A stretch of DNA of 51,069 nt. Origin: JBNRMR01 sp050942895. Lineage in GTDB: Bacteria; Bacillota; Clostridia; Christensenellales; UBA1750. The DNA lies in assembly GCA_050942895.1 (NCBI GenBank), contig JBMNOE010000019.1, forward strand, positions 1 to 51,069, written 5' to 3'. Below are positions 9,103-16,860 of the stretch, in pieces (position 1 is the first letter of the stretch; each line of letters opens with the position of its first letter). Both the position numbers and the translations under genes were made by a program. The notes below the pieces were generated by a model. It was not told the DNA's origin. It searched no databases and saw only the letters and a list, made by a program, of their open reading frames with translations.

Positions 9103-9243
9103 ATGTCCAAGGTTCAATGTCATATTTGCGGAAAAAGCAATGACTCCAGGTCAATGCAGGTGTGCGGCTGCTGCCGCAGCTATGTGTGCGACTACTGCTA
9201 CGCCGACCACAGGCTGGATTGCGCCGACGATCCCATGCTCTAA
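9103..9243 (+). CDS. Small zinc-finger-like protein (46 aa)
   Basis: Short protein with eight cysteines and two histidines: CHICGK near the N-terminus, then CGCCRSYVCDYCYADH and a terminal DCADD. The paired CxxC knuckles and the CxxCYADH spacing suggest one or two bound zinc ions. GGAGG eight bases upstream of ATG 9103 gives the start; an in-frame extension back to 8992 would run through the terminator of the preceding gene and is unlikely. It follows another Cys-rich gene but is separated by a terminator. Function unknown. Confidence 0.7.
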   Translation: MSKVQCHICGKSNDSRSMQVCGCCRSYVCDYCYADHRLDCADDPML

Positions 9244-9341
9244 AGCTTCCGTCCGCTTTTATCACTTTTTTATCTTTCTTCTTCGTTTATCTCTGTTTTC
9301 TCTTCATCTCTGATTTGTTTCCGCTGCCTTGAAAATTGTGA

Positions 9342-9370
9342 TTGAAACATTATCCGCAATAGTATAAAAT
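9342..9370 (+). promoter_or_regulatory. Sigma-A-type promoter for the MFS gene
   Basis: TTGAAA (9342-9347), 17-base spacer, TAAAAT (9365-9370). It would give a leader of about 125 bases before the MFS start codon. Confidence 0.6.
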
Positions 9371-9374
9371 GGAC

Positions 9375-9482
9375 GCTAAAGAACGGATTCGAGCAGCCCT
9401 CACGGCTTACCCCGCAAGGGTAGGGGCGCAATCGGTTCTGAGCCGGCGCGCAAGGGCGGGTCAAACCGGCGGATAATATTTT
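9375..9482 (+). other. GC-rich, structured leader upstream of the MFS gene
   Basis: Downstream of the promoter the sequence turns GC-rich and can fold: ACCCC-GCA-AGGGT near 9410, and GCCGG (around 9441) pairing with CCGGC (around 9470) across CGCGCAAGGGCGGGTCAAA. It ends close to a short T run before the ribosome site. It matches no riboswitch I can recognise; it may also be a small dispersed repeat. Confidence 0.35.
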
Positions 9483-9502
9483 TGCTGGAGCGGATTTCCC
9501 TT

Positions 9503-10897
9503 ATGCGTACAATGTTTTTAAAGAGATTTTTCCGTTCTCCTTTTATACCTTTATATGACGAAGCGCGGCTTGCTCCCGATATCAGGAGGGGTCTGCGCTT
9601 TGTTATCCTCGGGAATCTCTGTGGCAATCTTTTTGCCACCATTACCACCGGAGCCACTTTGACCGGTTATGCGGGAATGCTGGGCGCCAACGATTTCGTG
9701 TTCGGCGTGCTTACCGCAATTCCCTTTCTCGGTACGATTGCCCAGATCCCTGCCGCATACATCGTCAGCAAAACCCAAAAACGTAGAGAATATATGCTCC
9801 GCTACGGCGCTTTTGCCCGCCTTCTGTGGGTGATCATAGGGTTAATTCCCCTGATTATCCCCGAAGCAAGGCCTGCACTGCGTCTTTGGTCGGTAATTTT
9901 CCTTGCGGGGATATCCTCCATAAGCAGTTCTTTCATAAACGTAAGCTTTACTTCCTGGCTGGCAGATCTCCTGCCAATACGCATGCGCGGGCGCTGGCTT
10001 TCCGGCCGCGACAGAATAATTTCAGTTGTGGGCATTACCATCGGGCTGATATCGGCCCAGATACTTGATATGGCCTCCGGCTTCACCGGCTATGTTATCG
10101 TTCTGGTGATGGGCGGTATTTTCGGGCTGATGGACATGGCTTTCATCACAAAAGTCCCCGATGTGCCCATGAAAAAAAGAGCCGACATTAAATACTCCCA
10201 AGTTTTGAAAAGCTTTTTTGCAGACAAGCCTTTTTTCCGTTTCACCGTTTTTTGGACTCTTTGGTGCTTCACCTCCAACTTTGCCGGGCCTTATTACAAC
10301 CGCTATGCCCTGGGCCCTTTGGGCCTTAGCTTCATGCAGGTCACGCTGTATGGCCAGGTGGCCGCGGCCATTATGACGGTTCTGCTGATATCAAAATGGG
10401 GCAGGGTCATCGACCGCTATGGCAGCAAGCCCACCCTCTGGGTTTCCTGCGTCGCCACATCCTTCATCCCGGTGATAATGGTCTTTTCCCAGCCGGGCAG
10501 CTTTTGGACATTTCTCCTTTTTAATGCCATAGGCTCCGCATTTTGGATAGCCGCCAACCTGGCCGCACACAATCTTTTGCTTTCCCTTTCGCCGCCGGAC
10601 CAGCGCCCCTCTTACATCGCCATATTTTCCTGCTTCAACTCCATAGCCGGATCTTTCCTGGGCATATTGCTGGGCGGAGCAACCCTTGAGTGGATGCCAG
10701 ACATATTCGCCGCCGGCGCATTCTGGGATAAATACAAAGTCATATTTATGATCGGGTTTCTCTCGCGGCTTGCGGCCACCCTTGCCTGCATGCCCGGCAT
10801 TTCAAACGACAGCGAAGGCAGCATTGCCGATATGAAGGAGGATTTCCTTCTTGCTGCGCGCCGAAGGCTGGCTCTTTTCAGCCCCCGCAAAAGATAG
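9503..10897 (+). CDS. MFS transporter (464 aa)
   Basis: Integral membrane protein with about 12 hydrophobic segments in two halves separated by a charged loop (residues about 205-225, ...KKRADIKYSQ), the major facilitator layout. Visible family marks are a loop SKTQKRREYM after the second segment and GRVIDRYGSKP in the equivalent loop of the second half, matching the MFS G-x-x-x-D-R-x-G-R/K-R loop. The start is placed at ATG 9503 behind GGAG (9487-9490); a TTG at 9482 in frame would overlap that site. The C-terminus is basic (RRRLALFSPRKR). Substrate is unknown. It is transcribed alone from its own promoter behind a structured leader. Confidence 0.85.
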   Translation: MRTMFLKRFFRSPFIPLYDEARLAPDIRRGLRFVILGNLCGNLFATITTGATLTGYAGMLGANDFVFGVLTAIPFLGTIAQIPAAYIVSKTQKRREYMLRYGAFARLLWVIIGLIPLIIPEARPALRLWSVIFLAGISSISSSFINVSFTSWLADLLPIRMRGRWLSGRDRIISVVGITIGLISAQILDMASGFTGYVIVLVMGGIFGLMDMAFITKVPDVPMKKRADIKYSQVLKSFFADKPFFRFTVFWTLWCFTSNFAGPYYNRYALGPLGLSFMQVTLYGQVAAAIMTVLLISKWGRVIDRYGSKPTLWVSCVATSFIPVIMVFSQPGSFWTFLLFNAIGSAFWIAANLAAHNLLLSLSPPDQRPSYIAIFSCFNSIAGSFLGILLGGATLEWMPDIFAAGAFWDKYKVIFMIGFLSRLAATLACMPGISNDSEGSIADMKEDFLLAARRRLALFSPRKR

Positions 10898-10997
10898 CTG
10901 ACCGTTGCCATCTGCCAGCATTTTGCAGTCCGCTAAAGCATATCATTTTATATAGCAAAATAGAAAAAAGCGGAAAAAGTGATGAGGTGGGATGAAC

Positions 10998-11252
10998 ATG
11001 GATCGAAGCAATATCGAATTTATTCAGCAATGGTTTGCGGAGAATGAATCTTTCTCTCTATCCTTCAACCTGGACGGACACACGAAAAGATGGTATGTGG
11101 TGGCCCAAGGCGACAGCGGCTCTGCGGGCTTTTCCACAAAAACGCTGGGCCTTACCTTCGGCGACATCGAAGCCGCCAGGGAATTTGTGCGCCAAGCCCC
11201 CCTCAATGATCAGCTATATTTCGCAAGGCTGCTATCAAGGCCCTCACCCTGA
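10998..11252 (+). CDS. Small protein of unknown function (84 aa)
   Basis: Not recognised. An acidic and aromatic protein with a predicted helix (IEFIQQWFAENES), a beta hairpin (SFNLDGHTKRWYVVAQ) and a C-terminal helix (DIEAAREFVRQA). No signal peptide or membrane segment. GAGGTGG (10985-10991) is too close to the ATG at 10992 but well spaced for ATG 10998, so the latter is chosen. It stands alone between the MFS and nitroreductase genes. Confidence 0.6.
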   Translation: MDRSNIEFIQQWFAENESFSLSFNLDGHTKRWYVVAQGDSGSAGFSTKTLGLTFGDIEAAREFVRQAPLNDQLYFARLLSRPSP

Positions 11253-11293
11253 CTTTTTGACAGCCTTTTGTGAGCCTTTTTGTGAAAATCTCA

Positions 11294-11322
11294 CTGTTAT
11301 TCGGTTTTATTTATGTTATAAT
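11294..11322 (+). promoter_or_regulatory. Promoter for the nitroreductase
   Basis: CTGTTA (11294-11299), 17-base spacer, perfect TATAAT (11317-11322), 39 bases before the start codon. Confidence 0.6.
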
Positions 11323-11360
11323 TGATAACTGAAAGAACTGAATACTAGGGAGGTTTTTAA

Positions 11361-11912
11361 ATGGAAAGAGACTATAATTACGACATAATGCCCGAGATAA
11401 AGACACGCTACGCCACCAGAGTTTTTGACAGCGCAAAGGTGACCCGCCAGGATCTATTGCCCCTTTTCGAGGCCGCCAGATATGCCCCCAGCTGCTTTAA
11501 CGAGCAGCCCTGGCGTTTTATAATCGCAGACGATGCCGAAAGCCACGAAAAGCTGGCGCAGGCTCTGTCGCCCGGCAACGCCTGGGCCAAAAAAGCCCCT
11601 GTGCTGGTGCTGACTATGTGCACGAGAACCTTTAAAATGAACGGAAGCAAAAACCCTTTCAGCCGCTTCGACACCGGCACATCCACAGGCTTTTTGCAGC
11701 TTGAGGCCATCCGCCAGGGCTTTTCTGTCCACAGCATGGGCGGGTTTAGCGCCGACAAGGCCCGCGAGCTTTTTAATATACCCGAAGATCTTGATATCAT
11801 CGACATGATTGCCATCGGAAGGCCTGCCAACTTGAACGAGCTTCCCGAGGAAGTGCGGAAGAATGAAATCCCCGGAACCCGGATGCCTTTGGACGATATT
11901 ATCTGGAAGTAG
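11361..11912 (+). CDS. Nitroreductase family protein (183 aa)
   Basis: FMN-dependent oxidoreductase of the nitroreductase fold, expected to use NAD(P)H to reduce nitro compounds, quinones or similar acceptors. Typical family blocks are visible: IKTRYATRVF near the N-terminus with Arg for FMN phosphate, ARYAPSCFNEQPWRF (about 39-53) with the Ser-Asn-Gln FMN segment, a dimer helix FLQLEAIRQGFSVHSMGGF, and IAIGRP near the C-terminus. GGGAGG precedes ATG 11361. Length is normal for the short branch. It is monocistronic with its own promoter and is followed by two hairpin terminators. Physiological substrate cannot be inferred. Confidence 0.88.
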   Translation: MERDYNYDIMPEIKTRYATRVFDSAKVTRQDLLPLFEAARYAPSCFNEQPWRFIIADDAESHEKLAQALSPGNAWAKKAPVLVLTMCTRTFKMNGSKNPFSRFDTGTSTGFLQLEAIRQGFSVHSMGGFSADKARELFNIPEDLDIIDMIAIGRPANLNELPEEVRKNEIPGTRMPLDDIIWK

Positions 11913-11973
11913 ATTCCTACAGGGACCGCCCCGTGCCCCGCAAGTTTTGATAAATTGCATAAAGCCGTAAGCG

Positions 11974-12012
11974 AAGGCCCGAAGGTTCTTGACGAAGCTC
12001 CGGGCCTTTGTT
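11974..12012 (+). terminator. Rho-independent terminator after the nitroreductase
   Basis: AAGGCCCG ... CGGGCCTT (11974-11981 with 12001-12008) followed by T-rich sequence. Confidence 0.65.
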
Positions 12013-12220
12013 GGGTTCATTAAAGATCACAGGGGATACAGGCATCTTTGAGCATCACCCACTTTTTTGGAAAACTGGGCGAAAGCTTTAATAAAGCGCA
12101 GAAGCAGCCAATCGAAGACCCGGAACTTCGAATAAAGCCCCGGGTCTTTTGCTATTGGTTATTTGGGATAACGAGGTTTGATACAAAGAGCAGTTTTAAG
12201 GGCAAAACTCCGCCGCGCTC
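12013..12220. other. Intergenic region between convergent genes
   Basis: Together with 11913-12012 this makes about 308 bases without a gene. Two hairpins (11974-12012 and 12115-12150) are the only features. A reading frame from TTG 12048 exists but lacks a ribosome binding site and runs through the second hairpin. Confidence 0.5.
12115..12150. terminator. Hairpin terminator between convergent genes
   Basis: AAGACCCGG ... CCGGGTCTTTT with a loop of about 16 bases. The T run favours the plus strand, but the stem could also end the minus-strand gene that stops at 12221. Confidence 0.6.
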
Positions 12221-12628
12221 CTATTCCATGTGCCGGATTGTTTCCAGTGCCTCCAGTAATACCGCTTGTTCGTCTTTACCAAGGCCGTTCTTGCTCAAAA
12301 TCCGCTCCGTCATCGCCAGCGCGCGCTCCCTGGCGGAGGGTTCTTTCGGATTTTGGGGCTTTATGTCGCCATACATCTTTTCATAAATCTGCAAAAGCCT
12401 TTGGTTGGTCTTTTCCCGGCTTTCAACGATGTTTCCCAGAGCAAGAGCTCCGGCTTCGCCAACCGACTGTGATTCTCCAAGCTTTTCGATGCATTCGTGC
12501 AGGTATTGGGTATGGCCTGCAATTTGCTCAATCCTGTCCAGCACATAGTCCATTGTAAGCCTGCCGAAGTCCTCTCGAAGGTTTTCCTCCTGAGCATCTA
12601 CGCTGATGTTAATAATATCTTCCATCAT
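12221..12628 (-). CDS. Protein of unknown function (135 aa), helical
   Basis: Not recognised. The sequence is almost wholly alpha-helical and charged (for example DYVLDRIEQIAGH, EKTNQRLLQIYEKMYGD, ARERALAMTERIL), with no membrane segment. A pair of ATGs (12623-12628) is preceded by GGAAAGGA eight bases upstream, so the start is placed there. A longer in-frame ORF begins at GTG 12778 and would add 50 residues, including basic stretches and CLACPPNE, but has no clear ribosome binding site. Single gene; no link to neighbours is evident. Confidence 0.6.
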   Translation of the reverse strand: MMEDIINISVDAQEENLREDFGRLTMDYVLDRIEQIAGHTQYLHECIEKLGESQSVGEAGALALGNIVESREKTNQRLLQIYEKMYGDIKPQNPKEPSARERALAMTERILSKNGLGKDEQAVLLEALETIRHME

Positions 12629-12812
12629 CTTATTCGTCCTTTCCAAAATTTCATTTGGCGGACACGCAAGGCATATCTTATTTTCACCGATGAAGCGTGC
12701 CCTGCCTTTATTCACAAGACCTCTGGCCCTTTTGGGGGCAGGCTGCTTCACATTCGCTTCCGTTTTAGTCTGCTGCACTTATGTTTTTTGTTATGGAAAT
12801 TCCCCGATCCGC

Positions 12813-12841
12813 AAAAAAAGCACAGGCTTTTGCCTGCGCTA
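12813..12841 (-). terminator. Terminator downstream of tadA
   Basis: On the minus strand AGCGCAGGC-AAAA-GCCTGTGCT followed by seven T, just past the tadA stop codon. Confidence 0.88.
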
Positions 12842-12859
12842 TTTATGACATCAAAACAC

Positions 12860-13315
12860 TTACCTTTTTTGCTGAAAAAATCGGGAGAGAAGCTCCGCGC
12901 ATTCTTCCTCCAGCACACCGCCTATTATTTTCGTGGCCCCGCCGATGGCGAAGTCGCCGCAAAGCTCGTACACGCTGCCCGCACAGCCGGCCTTTTCATC
13001 AAAGGCGCCGTAGACAAGCAGCTCCAGCCGCGACTGGGAAATAGCTCCCGCGCACATGGGGCAGGGCTCCAATGTCACATACAGATTGCAGCCGGAAAGC
13101 CTCCAGTCTCCCAGGGCCTTTGCCGCCTCCCTCATGGCTATTATCTCCGCGTGGGCGGAAGGGTCCTTCAGCTGTTCGCGCATATTATGGGCAGCCGCTA
13201 TGATGATACCATCCTTCACTACAACCGCCCCCACCGGCACTTCTCCCTGCTCAAAGGCCCTTACCGCCTGAGAAAAAGCCGCTTTCATATACTCCTCGTG
13301 CTGCGCTTTATTCAT
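12860..13315 (-). CDS. tadA: tRNA adenosine(34) deaminase (151 aa)
   Basis: Zinc deaminase that converts A34 to inosine in the anticodon of tRNA-Arg(ACG). The catalytic signature is complete: HAEIIAMREAA supplies the zinc His and proton-shuttling Glu, and TLEPCPMCAGAI supplies the PCxxC zinc cysteines. Length is typical for TadA, and the C-terminal IIGGVLEEECAELLSRFF tail matches the family. The start is set at ATG 13315, 7 bases after the stop of the USP gene; AGGA lies about 14 bases upstream, rather far, so coupling to the upstream gene may help. An ATG at 13348 inside the USP gene is possible but has no ribosome site. A strong terminator follows. Confidence 0.92.
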   Translation of the reverse strand: MNKAQHEEYMKAAFSQAVRAFEQGEVPVGAVVVKDGIIIAAAHNMREQLKDPSAHAEIIAMREAAKALGDWRLSGCNLYVTLEPCPMCAGAISQSRLELLVYGAFDEKAGCAGSVYELCGDFAIGGATKIIGGVLEEECAELLSRFFQQKR

Positions 13316-13322
13316 GGCTATA

Positions 13323-13742
13323 TCACATTCCTGCGGCGCTGCTTGCATCGTAGGGTATGATGTGAAACTCCAGCCCCGGCATTCTCTTTTTCATTTCGTC
13401 GGTCATGTCCGGCCCGGCCCCTTGTACAGAAACGCCTAAAACGGCCCGGGTCACCCGGTTCTTTTGGGCAAATGCTGCTATTGTTTCGATGATATCGTCG
13501 CTTCTCATTACGCTCATCTCGGCGTTATACCTCTTTGAAATCTGAAACAGGTATTCCAGGGCCGCGCTTTCGTTCTCCCGGCCCATGAATCGGTTGTTTT
13601 TGCTGGCCACATGTATGACGCTCACCCGGCATTTCCTTCCCTGGGAGAGGGTCTGGGCAAGCTGCGCGCTGTGTCGTATCAAGCGCTCGCAGTTGCGCTG
13701 CCCGGTGACGCACACCATTATATGTTCATGGCGAATTGTCAT
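13323..13742 (-). CDS. Universal-stress-protein domain protein, KdpD-like (139 aa)
   Basis: Stand-alone USP-like domain resembling the one inside KdpD sensor kinases: HIMVCVTGQRNCERLIRHSAQLA at the N-terminus, followed by CRVSVIHVAS and a C-terminal RAVLGVSVQGAG block where ATP-binding USPs carry G-x-x-G-x9-G. The glycine pattern here is incomplete, so nucleotide binding is uncertain. AAGGAG precedes ATG 13742. It is the first gene of a two-gene operon with tadA. No kdpABC or sensor kinase lies nearby. Function beyond the fold is unknown. Confidence 0.7.
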   Translation of the reverse strand: MTIRHEHIMVCVTGQRNCERLIRHSAQLAQTLSQGRKCRVSVIHVASKNNRFMGRENESAALEYLFQISKRYNAEMSVMRSDDIIETIAAFAQKNRVTRAVLGVSVQGAGPDMTDEMKKRMPGLEFHIIPYDASSAAGM

Positions 13743-13840
13743 TTCGCTGCTCCTTAATCGGTACTGTCATTCTAATAACGCGGGGCTTGTTGTATATGTT
13801 CCAAAGATGCTGCAAATATCCGCCCCTTTACCAAAGCAAA

Positions 13841-14296
13841 TCAAAGATATTCCAGCCGCTTTATGCTCTGCCCATATGTGGTGATTTTTACCTTCGTGCC
13901 GGGCTCAATCTGCAGCAATGGCTTTTGGGCGTCCCAGTAATAGCGATGCTCGAATCCCTCCTCGTCGATGGTGATGAAAGGATAAAAAGGCAGCCCTTCC
14001 CGTATGGCCTGATCCTCCTCAATGCGCATAAAGTCGCCGATGTTCTCCCTTTGCTGTCCGGAGTTCATCTCCCTTAGGAACTTTCTGTATTTTAGCGGCG
14101 GCACCAGATATATATACGCGAAAAAAATGATGACAGAACCAACAATAAAAGTAAATGACATACACGCAAACTGCAGCCGCATGGAAAAAAGCGCCGAGCA
14201 GCCCGCAATATAGATTGCCATGATCAGCCCGAACAGCAGCAGCTTTTTGTTCAGTTCGATTTTAAGGGCGTTATAGTCCTTCTGATTGTATTCCAT
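13841..14296 (-). CDS. Membrane protein of unknown function with two N-terminal TM segments (151 aa)
   Basis: Not recognised with certainty; the layout resembles YcxB-like proteins. Two adjacent hydrophobic segments (about 19-37 and 45-66) form a hairpin in the membrane, followed by a polar C-terminal domain rich in beta strands (FYPFITIDEEGFEHRYYW and TKVKITTYGQSIKRLEYL). AAGGAG eight bases before ATG 14296 fixes the start. A hairpin GCGCACA/TGTGCGT (about 14313-14331) lies in the short leader just upstream of the ribosome site. Monocistronic. Confidence 0.65.
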   Translation of the reverse strand: MEYNQKDYNALKIELNKKLLLFGLIMAIYIAGCSALFSMRLQFACMSFTFIVGSVIIFFAYIYLVPPLKYRKFLREMNSGQQRENIGDFMRIEEDQAIREGLPFYPFITIDEEGFEHRYYWDAQKPLLQIEPGTKVKITTYGQSIKRLEYL

Positions 14297-14441
14297 CTGC
14301 CCAACTCCTTATGCGCACACTCGCTGTGCGTGCTATGCTTACAACAATCATAACACTAAATTATGAAACTTCTATAAAATAATTATAACAAAGACGGCGT
14401 TTGTTTTCCACCTTTTTAGACACAAGGGCCGATATTGCAAA

Positions 14442-14948
14442 TTAATTCAAGAACCGACCGGGGCCTGCCGGCGAATTTATCTTTCTTTTAATTATTATAT
14501 ACAAAGGAAGGCCTATCAGGTAGACTGCCGCCGCCTGGCCCAGGCCCACCCACAATGACGAAAGCCAATAGGGTGCATCCGCGATGAAGTAAAGCAAGGC
14601 TCCCACCCCAAACGCGTTCACCAAAACCGGCGGCAAAAGGGCGATCCACACAGGTCCCTTTCTAAGCCGCCATGTGAAAAGTGCTGCCAAGAGGCTGAAA
14701 AGGCTGCCGAACACGATATCCGCCAGACCCAAGTTTGAGCCCAGGTTGGCCATAAGGCAGCCGATAAAAAGCCCGGGTATGGCTTCCGGCAAAAACAGGG
14801 GCAAAATACACAACGCCTCACTGACTCTTAGCTGCAAAGGCCCGTAGCTGATGGGCGCAAGGACAAGCGTCAAAGCGGCGTAGACCGCAGCTATCATAGA
14901 GCCGCGGACCAGCCTTTTCACAGTAAACACAGTAAAACCATCCTTCAT
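14442..14948 (-). CDS. queT: QueT-family transporter, S component for a queuosine precursor (168 aa)
   Basis: Small integral membrane protein of the QueT family, thought to be substrate-binding S components that use the shared ECF module to import queuosine precursors. It shows five or six hydrophobic segments, with the motif GPLQLRVSEALCILPLFLPEAIPGLFIGC near residues 39-67 characteristic of the family, and a basic C-terminus. ATG 14948 is chosen; a TTG two codons upstream is in frame. The only ribosome site candidate is GGTGG nine bases upstream, which is weak. A perfect promoter at 15004-15032 gives a leader of about 50 bases. No queuosine biosynthesis gene is adjacent. That it carries preQ1 or queuine is family inference. 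Confidence 0.85.
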   Translation of the reverse strand: MKDGFTVFTVKRLVRGSMIAAVYAALTLVLAPISYGPLQLRVSEALCILPLFLPEAIPGLFIGCLMANLGSNLGLADIVFGSLFSLLAALFTWRLRKGPVWIALLPPVLVNAFGVGALLYFIADAPYWLSSLWVGLGQAAAVYLIGLPLYIIIKRKINSPAGPGRFLN

Positions 14949-15003
14949 TACCAAAAACCACCGGCCCTTTCAGGCCTAAAGCCCTTTGTTCTTCAACATT
15001 CGC

Positions 15004-15032
15004 ATTATATAATCCGCGTTTGAGGCTGTCAA
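15004..15032 (-). promoter_or_regulatory. Consensus promoter for queT
   Basis: Minus strand TTGACA, 17-base spacer, TATAAT: a perfect sigma-A promoter. The leader (about 14949-14997) contains GGGC, GGCC and GGGCC blocks able to pair, where a preQ1 element could sit, but I could not match any known preQ1 consensus. Confidence 0.85.
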
Positions 15033-15054
15033 TGTTTATTTATGCCCATCCTCG

Positions 15055-15088
15055 ACAATAAAAAGCGCCGGAGGATATATTCCGGCGC
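15055..15088 (-). terminator. Terminator downstream of the MATE gene
   Basis: Minus strand GCGCCGGA-ATATATCC-TCCGGCGC followed by TTTTTATT. Confidence 0.9.
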
Positions 15089-15116
15089 AGCTATTCCCTG
15101 CTATATGCACTGCTTT

Positions 15117-16532
15117 TTATTCCCTATATACCGTTTTCCATTTTCCAGAACGGAAGCGCAGGAAGAAAAGCGCCGCCCTTATCACCATGTCCGCGCACAT
15201 GCAGTAGCAGACCGCCACCAGATCAAGCCCCAGAACGCGGATGCATATTGTGGTAAGCCCCACCCGCACCAGCCAGTTGCTTATGGCCACCACGATCAGC
15301 GTGACCCAGGTATCCGCAGCGCCCCTTAAAGCCCCGGCAAAAATAAATGCGAGGGCCTGCACGGGCTGTATGAGCGCCACGATCCTAAGACACTGGGCCG
15401 CCAGCTCTATCACCGCCTCGTCGGGGGTAAAGAAGCTTATCAACTGCCGCGCAAATATGAAAAGTATCAAGCCCATGGCCGAGAAAATCAGCGCTGAATA
15501 GCCGCAGATTCTATACACATATGACTGGGCCCTTTCCGGCTGCTTCGCTCCAAGGAACTGCCCCGTCAGGGTTGTCGCCGCAGATGACACCGCAAAGGCA
15601 GGCATGAACACCAATGACTCGGCCGTGACATAAAGGGTGTTTGCCGCAAGAGAAACCGTCCCCAGGGAGGCTATCAAGGATGTGATGACCATTCCGGCGG
15701 TCTGCATGCTGACCCGCTCCATTATGGTCGGGAAGCTTATGCGGCCTATCTGCTTCATCAAAGGCCATTCAACCTTGAAGCCGTCGCGAATTCGCACCTG
15801 CACGACGGAAGGCTTTTTAATTATGATATAGAATGAAACCACGCCTCCAAAGACCAAGGAAAAAGCAGTCGCAATGGCCGCCCCTGCAACCCCCATTCCC
15901 GCTCCGGGCATTATAAAGTCCAACCCAAAGCCGGTAAACCTGTGGGGCTCATATATCAGAAAATAGTTGCCTATTACGTTTAAAATGTTTGCAAAAATAT
16001 TGATCTTAAGCGGGGTCTTTGTGTCTCCAACGCCTCTAAAAACAGAGCTTAGAACCATCTGCGCCATTGCGAAGGGCCTCCCGCAGGCGATGATCAGATT
16101 ATATGTCGCCGCATGGTCTATAACATCCGGGCCGGCGCCCAGCATCTGGGGTATCGCCCTACTGAGCAGGGCGTATATTGCGGAAAGAGGAATGCCCATA
16201 AACACGATTATCAAAACCGCCTGGCGCACGACGCGCTTGACCATCAGTATGTCGCCTGCCCCCATGCTCCTGGCGACCATGGCAGTTATCCCTACGCCCA
16301 TGGCAATAACCGCGCCGGTTATCAGGAAAAGCGCAGGATTGCTTATTGAAACCGCGGCAGTCGCATAAGCGCCGAGGCTTCCGACCATCGCGGTATCAGC
16401 ATAGGTGACCAAGGTTGAAAGAATTTGTTCGATAAAAATTGGCCATGCTAGGAGCATGATAGTCTGAAAGGGCGTCCTGTTTTCGTCAAAAATATTGACA
16501 TGGGAATGCTTTTGCAATAAACACACCTTCAT
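15117..16532 (-). CDS. MATE family efflux transporter (471 aa)
   Basis: Multidrug and toxic compound extrusion family antiporter with 12 hydrophobic segments in two homologous bundles. Family blocks include AWPIFIEQILSTLVTYADTAMVG near the N-terminus, MAQMVLSSVFRGVGDTKTP in the first bundle and the matching FIFAGALRGAADT in the second. It is expected to expel cationic drugs or metabolites using a proton or sodium gradient. The start is uncertain: ATG 16532 follows AAAGAAG, while TTG 16517 (five codons on) has AAGGTG better spaced; an upstream ATG at 16592 looks too early. It is divergent from aspartokinase, with an imperfect inverted repeat at 16578-16609 in between. Confidence 0.9.
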   Translation of the reverse strand: MKVCLLQKHSHVNIFDENRTPFQTIMLLAWPIFIEQILSTLVTYADTAMVGSLGAYATAAVSISNPALFLITGAVIAMGVGITAMVARSMGAGDILMVKRVVRQAVLIIVFMGIPLSAIYALLSRAIPQMLGAGPDVIDHAATYNLIIACGRPFAMAQMVLSSVFRGVGDTKTPLKINIFANILNVIGNYFLIYEPHRFTGFGLDFIMPGAGMGVAGAAIATAFSLVFGGVVSFYIIIKKPSVVQVRIRDGFKVEWPLMKQIGRISFPTIMERVSMQTAGMVITSLIASLGTVSLAANTLYVTAESLVFMPAFAVSSAATTLTGQFLGAKQPERAQSYVYRICGYSALIFSAMGLILFIFARQLISFFTPDEAVIELAAQCLRIVALIQPVQALAFIFAGALRGAADTWVTLIVVAISNWLVRVGLTTICIRVLGLDLVAVCYCMCADMVIRAALFFLRFRSGKWKTVYRE

Positions 16533-16860
16533 CTTCTTTTGTATTTTTGCCCCGCTCGGCGAAGCGAAGCCCTTATACGCAAATATAAGCAAGAATATGC
16601 AAATATGCGAATCAGCGATGTAGTGTCAATCATAACATATCCTGCAAAGAATGCAAGACCGCAAGAACTTTAGCATCGCAGCATATATTCAACTGAGCCA
16701 AAAACACGAAAGCAGGGCTTGTCCTTTTCGTTTGACAGCTGCCGCCAAGCCCGATGCGCCCATCAATAACCCTTACTTTTGCTTGACAAAACCAGGCTCA
16801 GTTCATATAATTCTATATAGCTTAATTTCCTTGACTCTGCACTCTGGAAAGGTTGTTTTT
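16533..16860. other. Divergent intergenic region: MATE / aspartokinase
   Basis: 328 bases. It holds the aspartokinase promoter (16783-16811), an imperfect inverted repeat CGCAAATAT...AATATGCG (16578-16609), and candidate minus-strand promoters for the MATE gene near 16605-16650. An open frame upstream of aspartokinase (from 16651) contains the promoter and is not coding. Confidence 0.6.
16783..16811 (+). promoter_or_regulatory. Consensus promoter for aspartokinase
   Basis: TTGACA (16783-16788), 17 bases, TATAAT (16806-16811). The predicted leader is only about 43 bases, too short for a lysine riboswitch. Confidence 0.88.

Noticed and set aside
12048..12386. ORF from TTG 12048 (MSITHFFGKLGESF...)
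   Set aside because: No ribosome binding site, it crosses a terminator hairpin, and it overlaps the minus-strand gene at 12221.
16651..16860. N-terminal extension of aspartokinase
   Set aside because: It contains a perfect promoter, and the kinase signature begins a few residues after ATG 16861.
16812..16860. Possible lysine riboswitch before aspartokinase
   Set aside because: The predicted leader is about 43 bases, far too short.
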